From: Dyella sp. GSA-30
Lineage (GTDB): Bacteria; Pseudomonadota; Gammaproteobacteria; Xanthomonadales; Rhodanobacteraceae
NCBI RefSeq assembly: GCF_027924605.1
Contig: NZ_AP027042.1
Span: 2,519,524 to 2,583,523 of the forward strand
DNA length: 64,000 nucleotides
Direction: 5' to 3'
Both the position numbers and the translations under genes were made by a program. Positions within the stretch are counted from its first letter, which is position 1, and the number at the start of each line of letters is the position of its first letter. The notes beneath the pieces are model-generated. The model worked only from the letters and a program-made list of their open reading frames with translations. It made no database searches and was not told the DNA's origin. Of this stretch, positions 46,380 through 54,082 are shown piece after piece.

Positions 46380-46396
46380 AGCAATGACTGGGCCAA
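46380..46396 (-). promoter_or_regulatory. Second sigma-54-type promoter
   Basis: On the minus strand TTGGCCCAGTCATTGCT matches YTGGCACGRNNNTTGCW at all but two positions (C for A and A for G inside the -24 element), with the invariant GG and GC correctly spaced. Transcription would start about 46370, about 28 bases before the hydrolase ATG. Confidence 0.72.
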
Positions 46397-46445
46397 CGGC
46401 CTGGCGATGCGATTCTGATGTACGAATAGAGGCCAGCCCGCGTGC

Positions 46446-46473
46446 CCGCGGACAGCATGAAGTGTCCGCGGAC
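46446..46473. promoter_or_regulatory. Enhancer-type dyad shared with the other sigma-54-type promoter
   Basis: Perfect inverted repeat CCGCGGACA (46446-46454) / TGTCCGCGG (46463-46471) around an 8-base spacer. Its right half contains GTCCGCGGAC (46464-46473), identical to the core at 31142-31151. It lies about 50-75 bases upstream of the sigma-54-type promoter. Confidence 0.7.
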
Positions 46474-46579
46474 GGCGGCGTTGCGACACCCATGCGCAAA
46501 TTAATACGCTAAAACGGCGTCATCCGCTGGAGGCCAGCTTCGTTATGATAGGCACCGATGCAAGGGAAGGGGTACGACG

Positions 46580-47293
46580 ATGCGTGGCTATACCGTTATA
46601 GCAATCTTGGGACTCGCGCTTTGCGCGCCGCTGACAGGCATGGCGCAAATGCCTGCTGCCGCATCGAGCACCCAGGGAGTTGCCAGCGACGCGGATCTCG
46701 CTAAAACACGGTGCACGGCCGGTGAGGAAAAATTTCTGCCCGCCGACCTCTATTATTGCCTGGCCACGCAGAGCTACGGCCAGAAGCAATACAGCGCGGC
46801 GAAGCGTTTTTTCACCACGGCGGCGAGCTGGGCCAGCAAGCCTGCTCAATACGTGCTGGGCGTGATGGCGCTCAATGGCGATCACCAGCGGCCGGATCGC
46901 GCCTTGGCGTTGGCATGGTTTTCGTTGGCCACGGAGCGGCCCGATTCGCATTTTGCCGCGGCGTATAACGCCTTGCTCAAGCAAACGACGCCTGCCGAGC
47001 ACGAGGCCGCGCAGGCCTTGTTGGTAAAGATGCGGCCGGTCTATGGCGATGCGGTTGCGGCGAAGCGGGCGCAGCAGCGGTACGAAAGCGGCATGGCTTC
47101 GTTGAAGAATCAGGAGTCGTACTGCATGGCCGGTACGCAGGATGCGTGGAAGGATCCGATCGATCCGCAATCGTGTCCTCCGGTGCAACTGGTGGTGGCT
47201 CAGATCGACAAGGCCGCCGAGGTCGTCTTCGATGGATGGCAGGGACATGTAACGGTCGGTGCATTGCAGCAGGTGCATCAACCCAGTCAATGA
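46580..47293 (+). CDS. Exported Sel1-like/TPR-like repeat protein
   Basis: A 237-residue protein with a signal peptide (cleavage near GMA-QM). The centre (about 50-150) has helical-hairpin repeats of Sel1/TPR type (YYCLATQSYGQKQYSAAKRF, ALAWFSLATERPDSHFAAAY). Such folds mediate protein contacts. The partner is unknown. It is divergent from the alpha/beta hydrolase with about 237 bases between, which also holds the sigma-54-type elements. Confidence 0.75.
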   Translation: MRGYTVIAILGLALCAPLTGMAQMPAAASSTQGVASDADLAKTRCTAGEEKFLPADLYYCLATQSYGQKQYSAAKRFFTTAASWASKPAQYVLGVMALNGDHQRPDRALALAWFSLATERPDSHFAAAYNALLKQTTPAEHEAAQALLVKMRPVYGDAVAAKRAQQRYESGMASLKNQESYCMAGTQDAWKDPIDPQSCPPVQLVVAQIDKAAEVVFDGWQGHVTVGALQQVHQPSQ

Positions 47294-47312
47294 TGGACGT
47301 CCAGCCATCCAT

Positions 47313-47328
47313 GTAAAGTCGTCTTTAC
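47313..47328. promoter_or_regulatory. Short dyad upstream of the autotransporter gene
   Basis: GTAAAG-TCGT-CTTTAC, a perfect 6-base dyad about 70 bases before the autotransporter ATG, followed by a further TGTAAAC half-site. It could be an operator. No regulator is identified. Confidence 0.4.
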
Positions 47329-47397
47329 CTTGGCTGTAAACGTACTGTCATCACTCCTTTGCCACAGTGCCGGGCTTTGCCAACGCCCGGGACTCGC

Positions 47398-50300
47398 ATG
47401 AAAAAGTATGTTGCTCTTCTTGGTCTGCTCGCTTTGCTGGAAGATCACTCCGCCTGGGCGACGACGTTCGAAGTCACCAACGGGCAGACCGATCCCAACG
47501 CCAAGACGCTAGCTACAGGCCAGACGGGAACGGTGGATGCCGGCGGGACGCTTTCGGTAGCAGGCGCCACGGATGCGATTTCGGTCACCGGCAATGCAAC
47601 GCTGACCAACAACGGCACGATCCTGCAAACGGGCACCGGGCGCGGCATTCGCGACAATACCGGCAAGCTCACCCTGACGGTCACCAACAGCGCCGGCGCG
47701 ACGATCCAGACCGCCGACGCCGACGTGATCCAGATGAACAAGAAGAACAGCAATATCACGTTCAACAACGCCGGCACGCTGATTTCGTTGAATGCATCGG
47801 CGGGTGGCTCGCAGGCGATCGACTTCAATGCCATCACGACGGGTACCAACGTACTCAACAATGCTGCCACGGGTGTGATCGAAGCCAACGAGGCCGACGC
47901 GGTTCGTCCCGGCATCAATGGCGTGGTCAATAACGACGGCATCATTCGCTCGACCAACAACCCGGGCAGCACGGACAGCACCGATGGCGTCGATCTGCAG
48001 TCGAATTCGGGCATTACGGTGAACAACGCCACCACGGGAACGCAGACCGTGGCGGGCACCGGTCTGATCGAGGGCGCGCGCCACGGCATTACCGGGGGCA
48101 ACAAGGACACCACGACCGACGGCACGTTTACGCTGAGTGTCACCAATAACCTGGGTGGCACGATTCAGGGCGACAACGGTTCGGGCATCAATATCGATGG
48201 CTTCAACGGCAACGAACTGGTCACCATCGTCAATCACGGCACGATCATCGGGAACGGTGTGGCTGGCGATGGCGATGGCGTGGATGTCGACGGCCTGGTC
48301 CATCTGACCAACACCGGGACGATCCTCTCCAAGCAGGCATTCAACGATGTCAGCGAAGGCGTGACGGTCGGCGGCGGCACGATCGTCAATTCTGGCACCA
48401 TCGAGGGCGATAACGTCAACGGCGGTGTGTCGCATGGCATCACGCTGGCCGGCCTGGACAAGGATCCCACGACGGACGCGCCGATTCCGGTACAGGGCAT
48501 CTATGGCGACACCACGATCACCAATAGCGGTTTGATCAAGGGGCAGAACGGTGCGGGTATCGCTGCGACGGGAGCGGCGACCAGCTTCAAGCTCAGCATC
48601 ACCAACCTGACCGGCGGTACGATCGAGGGCGGCAGTGCAAGCGAGGCGGCGATAACCACCGGCGCCAATAACGTCACGATCGTCAACTACGGCACGATCA
48701 CCGCACTGGCCGGTGCCAAGGCGGTCGATCTGGGCAGTGGCAACAGCAGCCTTGAGATCCTCGGCGGCGTGGCGCAGATCAATGGCGATATCTCCGGTGG
48801 TACCGGCAGCAGCACATTGAGCATTGCGCCAGGCACCGGCAACAGCTTCAGCTATAGCGGCGCTATTTCGAACTTTGCCAGCGTGGCCATCGGCGACGGT
48901 ACGGTGACGCTGTCCGGTGCCAACACCTACAGCGGCGACACGACGGTCACGGGCGGCACGCTGATCCTGGCCAATAGCCAGGCTATCGGCACGGGTCGTT
49001 TGATGGCGACGGCTCCGACGATCGTTTACGCCCAGGGCGTGAACATCGCCAACGCCATGGTGCTGCAAGGCGATACCACGCTCGATGTGGAAGGCAGCGA
49101 TGCCGCGACGCAGAGCGGAGTGATCAGCGGCAATGCAGGCCTCACGAAGACCGGTTCGGGCAGCTTGCTGCTTACCGGCGTCAATACGTATACGGGTAGC
49201 ACGTTGGTACAGGCAGGTACGCTGGCGATCGGCGATGATACGTCGCCCACTGCGGCGGTGGCCGGGGATGTGCAGGTTGCGCAGGGCGCCACCCTACGCG
49301 GACATGGCTCGATCGGCGGCAGCGTGATCAACGACGGCACCGTCGCGCCGGGCGGTTCGATCGGTACGCTCACCATTGCCGGCAATTACACGCAGAACAA
49401 GGACGGCGTGCTGAGTATCGATGCGACGCCGGCGGGTGCCGCCAGCCGCCTTGCCATCGGCGGCAAGGCGTCGCTTGATGGCAGTACGGTGGTGCTGGCG
49501 CAGGCCGGTAATTGGGCGCCACTGACCAACTACACCATTCTCACCGCCAACCAGGGCGTCAGCGGCCAGTTCGCTGGCGCGACCTCGAGCCTGGCATTCC
49601 TGACGCCGGTACTGACGTATTCGGCCAACAGCGTGAACTTGTCGCTGCAGCGTAACGATATCCAGTTCGTCAGCCTTGCACGTACCGCCAATGAGCGCGC
49701 AACGGCAGCCTCGGCCGATACGCTCGGCTTCGCCAGCCCGGTCTATACCGCGCTGACCCAGCTGCAGGCGGCTGCAGCGCCGCAGGCATTCAACCAGCTG
49801 AGCGGTGAACTCTATGCCAGCACGCGGACGGCGTTGTTCGACGACAGTCGTTACGTTCGCGACGCCGTGAACAATCACCTGCTCGGGCAGGAAAATGCCG
49901 CCGATGGCGCGCAGGCCAGCGACGCAAACGGTGTCACTGCGTGGACTGCCGCCTGGGGGCATTGGGGGGATCACGATGCCGATGGCGATGCGTCGCGTTT
50001 GCAGGCAAACGGCAGCGGCCTGCTGATCGGTGCGGATCTTGGTATCGGGGGCAACGCTCGCCTCGGTGCCGTTGCTGGACGCGGACAGACGTCCATACGC
50101 GTGGACGATATCGGCTCGTCGGCGCATGCGACCTCGACGCATCTGGGGTTCTACGGCAGCGTCAACAGCGGTGGCTTTCAGCTGCAGGGTGGCGTGGATT
50201 ACGCCTGGCAGCAAGTGGACAGCACACGCCATATCGCCTTCGGGCAGTTCGTCGCTGCCAATGCCGGACGCTACGATGCCAATACCGCGCAGGCGTATAT

Positions 50301-50754
50301 CGACGGCGGCTACCGCTTCGCGATGGGCGAGAGCACCTCGCTTGAGCCTTATCTCAATCTGGCTCACGTGCGGATCAAGTCCGATGCCTTTGCCGAGTCG
50401 GGCAGCAGCGCGGCCCTGGCCGTGCAGGGCGATACCAGTCAGCAGACGTTCGCCACCCTGGGCTTGCGTGTGAACTTTGCGCTCGCGCCGGGCGGCTTGC
50501 GGGCCTATGCGGGCCTGGGGTGGCAGCATGCCTGGGGCGATACGCAAAGCGCCAGCACCGAGCGTTTTGTCAGCGGTGGTGTCAACGCCTTCACTGTCGA
50601 TGGCGTGCCGGTAGCGCACAATGCAGCGGCAGCAACCTTCGGCCTGAGCTTTCCGCTCAGCCGCAGCGTGACCGTCGATACGAGTTATCAGGGGCAGTTC
50701 GCCAGCCACGCAAAAGATCAGGCGGCGCGGATGAGCTTGACCGTTGTGTTCTAA
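47398..50754 (+). CDS. Classical (type Va) autotransporter
   Basis: An 1118-residue protein with a signal peptide (MKKYVALLGLLALLEDHSAW), a passenger rich in NNGTI/NSGTI strand repeats (about residues 25-450) forming a beta-helix, two autotransporter-associated strand repeats (LSGANTYSGDTTVTGGTLIL and LTGVNTYTGSTLVQAGTLAI), and a C-terminal autotransporter barrel (about 850-1118) ending in an aromatic residue (RMSLTVVF). The passenger carries no protease or lipase motif, so adhesion or biofilm is a likely role. ATG 47398 starts the signal peptide; the longer frame from 47359 adds non-homologous residues. Confidence 0.94.
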   Translation: MKKYVALLGLLALLEDHSAWATTFEVTNGQTDPNAKTLATGQTGTVDAGGTLSVAGATDAISVTGNATLTNNGTILQTGTGRGIRDNTGKLTLTVTNSAGATIQTADADVIQMNKKNSNITFNNAGTLISLNASAGGSQAIDFNAITTGTNVLNNAATGVIEANEADAVRPGINGVVNNDGIIRSTNNPGSTDSTDGVDLQSNSGITVNNATTGTQTVAGTGLIEGARHGITGGNKDTTTDGTFTLSVTNNLGGTIQGDNGSGINIDGFNGNELVTIVNHGTIIGNGVAGDGDGVDVDGLVHLTNTGTILSKQAFNDVSEGVTVGGGTIVNSGTIEGDNVNGGVSHGITLAGLDKDPTTDAPIPVQGIYGDTTITNSGLIKGQNGAGIAATGAATSFKLSITNLTGGTIEGGSASEAAITTGANNVTIVNYGTITALAGAKAVDLGSGNSSLEILGGVAQINGDISGGTGSSTLSIAPGTGNSFSYSGAISNFASVAIGDGTVTLSGANTYSGDTTVTGGTLILANSQAIGTGRLMATAPTIVYAQGVNIANAMVLQGDTTLDVEGSDAATQSGVISGNAGLTKTGSGSLLLTGVNTYTGSTLVQAGTLAIGDDTSPTAAVAGDVQVAQGATLRGHGSIGGSVINDGTVAPGGSIGTLTIAGNYTQNKDGVLSIDATPAGAASRLAIGGKASLDGSTVVLAQAGNWAPLTNYTILTANQGVSGQFAGATSSLAFLTPVLTYSANSVNLSLQRNDIQFVSLARTANERATAASADTLGFASPVYTALTQLQAAAAPQAFNQLSGELYASTRTALFDDSRYVRDAVNNHLLGQENAADGAQASDANGVTAWTAAWGHWGDHDADGDASRLQANGSGLLIGADLGIGGNARLGAVAGRGQTSIRVDDIGSSAHATSTHLGFYGSVNSGGFQLQGGVDYAWQQVDSTRHIAFGQFVAANAGRYDANTAQAYIDGGYRFAMGESTSLEPYLNLAHVRIKSDAFAESGSSAALAVQGDTSQQTFATLGLRVNFALAPGGLRAYAGLGWQHAWGDTQSASTERFVSGGVNAFTVDGVPVAHNAAAATFGLSFPLSRSVTVDTSYQGQFASHAKDQAARMSLTVVF

Positions 50755-50780
50755 GACCGCGAGGCATGGGGCCTGCAGGC

Positions 50781-52616
50781 TTAGCTTGCAGGCTCTGCCA
50801 GCGAGGATGCGTTGGACATGTCCGGATCGGCTTTGCGCTTGCTCGCATCGACAGGCGCGCTGGGCATGATCGAGTCGCCGGCATTGACGGACTCCACACG
50901 GTTGCGTCCACTGTGTTTGGCGCGATAGAGGGCGTGATCGGCGTCGACCAGCAATCGCTGCAGGTCGTGTCCGGCCCGTTCGGTGGAGGACACGCCGAAG
51001 CTGGCCGAGATGGCGACATGGCTATGGGCCGCGTCCACCGGCGTCGCCGCGATCGCCTTGCGAAGGTGCTCGGCGCGATCGAAGGCGGTGGCTGCAACGC
51101 AGTCGGGCAGCAGGATGCCGAACTCCTCGCCGCCCAGACGACCGAATACGTCGCCCTGGCGCAAGTTCTGCCTGCACGCTGTGACCGCGTTTTGCAGAAC
51201 CTGGTCGCCGACCGCATGCCCGTGCGTATCGTTGATCTGCTTGAAATGATCCAGGTCGATCAGAATCAGGCAGGCCGGACGATGACTGCGTTCGGAGTGC
51301 CGCAAAACGTTGGTGGCTTCTTCGACGAAATGCTGACGATTGAAAATGCCGGTCAGGCCATCTTGCCGGGCCAGGCGCATGAACCGCAGCTGCGAACGCT
51401 TGATGCGGTATAGCAGCAGGGCGATCGAGGCCAGGATGGTGATCAGCAGAAGGATGTAGAGCCGACTCGCCTCGACCGCTTTATGATCGAGCGCACGCTG
51501 AAGCTGCAATATCTGATTGCGCTTGTTCAACGCCTCGACTTCGAGCTTGCGCGCCTTGAGCTGCTGATTGACGATCTGATAAGCCAGCGTGCGCGCGGTG
51601 ACGTCGTTGAGATAGCCCTTGTCCGCTGCCATGTACTTTTCGTGATAGTCGAGCGCTGCATGCGAATTGCCGCGCTTGGCTTCGATTTGATAAAGCAGCG
51701 AGTAGGCGGCGCTCAGCGGCTCGGTGTACTCGTTCGGGATCGCGCCGGCGATGACAGCGTTGGCGTATTTCTCGGTTTCCTCGATATTGCCCGCACGCCA
51801 ATAGGCCTTGGCAAGCAGCGCATTGAACTGCATGGTCAGGGCGGAATAGTTGTAACCCAGCACATCCTGATAGTGATCCTTGAGTATCGCGATTGCCTGG
51901 GCAGGGCGATTGCGCGCGATTTCAAGCGTGGCGATGTCGGTGCGTAGGGAATCGGCGAACAGTGGTTCTTTTCCGGCCAGGCAGGCATTTATTCCCTCCT
52001 GGAACGGCGGGTCGCCCGATTGCGGCATGCCACCCCGAAATTCGGCATGCAGTTTGAAGTACATCGCCTTGCAGACGTTCTCGCCCGCGGGCAGGTCTTG
52101 CAGCATTTCATCGGCGTAACCGATGGCTTGGTCGTATTGTTCGGCGAAGATCAACAGCTGCGCCGCTTCGCCCAGGCCTTGATAACGCGCAGCCTTGTCG
52201 GTGATCTGCGGCAGGTCGTCCACCAGCTGGTTCAGATGCCGGAACGCGTCCTCGTAACGATGCGTAACCCCCAGCACATTGATGATGGTGGCATTGGCAC
52301 GAAAACGCAGCGTCGTGTCATCGGAGCGCTCGATGATGTCATTCAACAGCGCGCTCGCTTCCGGATATTGGCCGTTGAACACCACTTGCCAGGCGTGCAA
52401 GTAGCGCAGATGCCACTGCTGCTTGGAGGTGAGTTTCGATGCCTGGTTGTCGAGCTGGTAGAGCAGACGCAGGAATTCGTCGTGCCGCGACGTCTTGATG
52501 CTGTCCGCTTCGAGCAATTGCTGCCCGAGATCGTTTGGCGTGACCACAGCACCTTGCGCCGAGCCCGCGAGGAGGCACAGCGCCAAGATGATTCCGCGGA
52601 ATGAACGCCAGGGCAT
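50781..52616 (-). CDS. Diguanylate cyclase with periplasmic TPR-like sensor region
   Basis: A 611-residue protein: signal sequence or first helix, a TPR-like helical region (about 30-360), a coiled coil and a membrane helix (LYILLLITILASIALLLYRI, about 385-405), then a GGDEF domain with active site RLGGEEFGILLP and an RQGD inhibitory I-site five residues before it. It makes cyclic di-GMP and can be product-inhibited. ATG 52616 is 26 bases after the stop of the borosin precursor gene on the same strand, so the two may share a transcript. Confidence 0.93.
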   Translation of the reverse strand: MPWRSFRGIILALCLLAGSAQGAVVTPNDLGQQLLEADSIKTSRHDEFLRLLYQLDNQASKLTSKQQWHLRYLHAWQVVFNGQYPEASALLNDIIERSDDTTLRFRANATIINVLGVTHRYEDAFRHLNQLVDDLPQITDKAARYQGLGEAAQLLIFAEQYDQAIGYADEMLQDLPAGENVCKAMYFKLHAEFRGGMPQSGDPPFQEGINACLAGKEPLFADSLRTDIATLEIARNRPAQAIAILKDHYQDVLGYNYSALTMQFNALLAKAYWRAGNIEETEKYANAVIAGAIPNEYTEPLSAAYSLLYQIEAKRGNSHAALDYHEKYMAADKGYLNDVTARTLAYQIVNQQLKARKLEVEALNKRNQILQLQRALDHKAVEASRLYILLLITILASIALLLYRIKRSQLRFMRLARQDGLTGIFNRQHFVEEATNVLRHSERSHRPACLILIDLDHFKQINDTHGHAVGDQVLQNAVTACRQNLRQGDVFGRLGGEEFGILLPDCVAATAFDRAEHLRKAIAATPVDAAHSHVAISASFGVSSTERAGHDLQRLLVDADHALYRAKHSGRNRVESVNAGDSIMPSAPVDASKRKADPDMSNASSLAEPAS

Positions 52617-52642
52617 CCTGCCGTGACCTCGGGGTATGTCGA

Positions 52643-52948
52643 TCAGGTCGAAGCAGCGGCGATCAGGCGTTCGGAACCAGGTGCCAGAACGGACCCGGGT
52701 TCCTCTTCATGTTCTTCCTCATCTTCTCCATCTTCCTCTTCCTCTTCTTCGGCTGGCATCAGCACGTAGAGCATCGGGCGCAGGCCCAACAGGTCCTGCA
52801 GTTGCGAGGCATCTTTGGCAAGGATGGCCGAGCAGTACGGGGCTTCCACCTGTGCCTCGGCCAATGCCTCGGCCAGCTCTTCCTGCGGGGCATCGCGCAG
52901 CTGCGCGTCCTGGCCCAGTTTTTCCAGAAACTCAATGACATTCGACAT
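52643..52948 (-). CDS. Split-borosin precursor peptide (alpha-N-methylated RiPP precursor)
   Basis: A 101-residue protein without signal peptide. The N-terminal ~52 residues are helical and match the recognition domain of split borosin precursors such as SonA of Shewanella: VIEFLEKLGQDAQLRDA here, with FxxxLGQDAQL in both. The hydrophobic candidate core follows (GLRPMLYVLMPA, about residues 55-66), then an unusual acidic tract (about 67-83, almost all Glu/Asp) and a C-terminal tail (SVLAPGSERLIAAAST). The expected chemistry is iterative N-methylation of core backbone amides by the partner methyltransferase 170 bases upstream on the same strand. A GGGGGA ribosome site precedes the ATG. The precise core and any cleavage site are not known. 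Confidence 0.85.
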   Translation of the reverse strand: MSNVIEFLEKLGQDAQLRDAPQEELAEALAEAQVEAPYCSAILAKDASQLQDLLGLRPMLYVLMPAEEEEEEDGEDEEEHEEEPGSVLAPGSERLIAAAST

Positions 52949-53118
52949 GAAACTATCCCCCTGATAGCTGGCTTTTTTAGTGAGCCGCTTGTACTTGCAG
53001 CATAGCCGTATTTAGGCGCCTGGTGCCTGGCAAGCCCACATCATATCGCCATACAGCCGGTTATATCGACGATTTCAAAAGTAATAGACCGATTGCTTTT
53101 CTGAACGGTATTGTCTGT

Positions 53119-53925
53119 TTATTCGTTGACCAGCGGATGATCCAATGCCTCCAGCCGGGCACGAACCGCCAGGTCAGGCTGCATCGGGCCGAAGGGAGGG
53201 ATGGCCAGCGTATCTCCCATGCCTGTGCTCGCCCCCGGCAGGTCGTTGAGCGCCAGCCGTTCGATGCGTGGCTTCTGGATGGGCAGGGTGGCGGCCTGGT
53301 AAAGAATGACCTGATGGTCGAGCGGATAGTCCCTTGCGAGCACTTCGACCAGCAATTGCCGGTAGGCCGGCCCGGTGGCAAAGCGTGTGGACGAGCGGTC
53401 CCCGGCCAGCCCGATCTGCCATAGCACCAGCCAGGCACTGGGGTCGATCCGGCGCCGGTAGACCATGAACTGACTGGCTTCGTAGTGCTGGCAGCCCACG
53501 GTGCCCGGGTCGATACCGACATCGGCATACAGGCAGTCCTCGGAGGATATGCCCGGCTCCATATGCGCCCGATAGCCTTCCTGCAGCGCCTGGGCAATGG
53601 CTTTGTGCGGTGCCCAGGCGAACACCCCCGGGTGTCCGTAAAACACGCCACAGACGCGTTTGCCAAGCCGGACTTCGGCCAGCATGGTTTCCACCATCCG
53701 CCGGTAAGTGTCCATCCGCGGCACGCCCTCGCCATAGAGCGGTTGAAGGCTTCGCACGTCCTTATGCATTTCCTGTAGCCACAACTCCACCACGCCATCG
53801 GAAACCCCGGTAAAGACCACGTCGGCGTGTTGAATATGGCTGCGGGCCACGGGGCTGATGTGGGCGCCCAGGGTGATGCCGATGCCGACGCAGACCAGGC
53901 TGCCGTTCGATGGGGGGGTATTCAA
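53119..53925 (-). CDS. Split-borosin peptide-backbone alpha-N-methyltransferase (SonM/OphMA type, TP-methylase fold)
   Basis: A 268-residue SAM-dependent enzyme of the tetrapyrrole-methylase superfamily, of the borosin branch. Visible are the SAM-site opening SLVCVGIGITLGAHISPVAR, GVFYGHPGVFAWAPHKAI, MEPGISSEDCLYADVGIDPG, QHYEASQFM and LDHQVILYQAATLPIQKPRI, which track SonM of Shewanella closely. The residues important in OphMA/SonM catalysis appear present: Tyr in LQPLYGEG (about Y64), Arg and Tyr in PRMDTYRRM (about R70, Y74). The enzyme is not fused to a core peptide, unlike fungal OphMA; the precursor is the next gene. TTG 53925 is preferred because GGAG lies 6 bases before it and the chain then begins NTPPSNGSLVCVG; an upstream in-frame TTG at 53991 is less likely. 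Confidence 0.9.
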   Translation of the reverse strand: MNTPPSNGSLVCVGIGITLGAHISPVARSHIQHADVVFTGVSDGVVELWLQEMHKDVRSLQPLYGEGVPRMDTYRRMVETMLAEVRLGKRVCGVFYGHPGVFAWAPHKAIAQALQEGYRAHMEPGISSEDCLYADVGIDPGTVGCQHYEASQFMVYRRRIDPSAWLVLWQIGLAGDRSSTRFATGPAYRQLLVEVLARDYPLDHQVILYQAATLPIQKPRIERLALNDLPGASTGMGDTLAIPPFGPMQPDLAVRARLEALDHPLVNE

Positions 53926-54082
53926 TAGATTCTCCGTGCCGATGTAACGAATGTAACCGCGCGGCGACCTATGGAAAAGCCACACGAGCAAGCGAATGGC
54001 ATATGGCTGGCGCGGGCGAATCGGTCATGCTCCGCCAGTTCAGTCCCGTTGTTCGATCGTAAAAAAATTAAGAGGGGTCATC

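Noticed and set aside
47509-49068. 519-codon open frame on the minus strand
   Set aside because: Antisense to the repetitive passenger of the autotransporter; the apparent length follows from the repeats.
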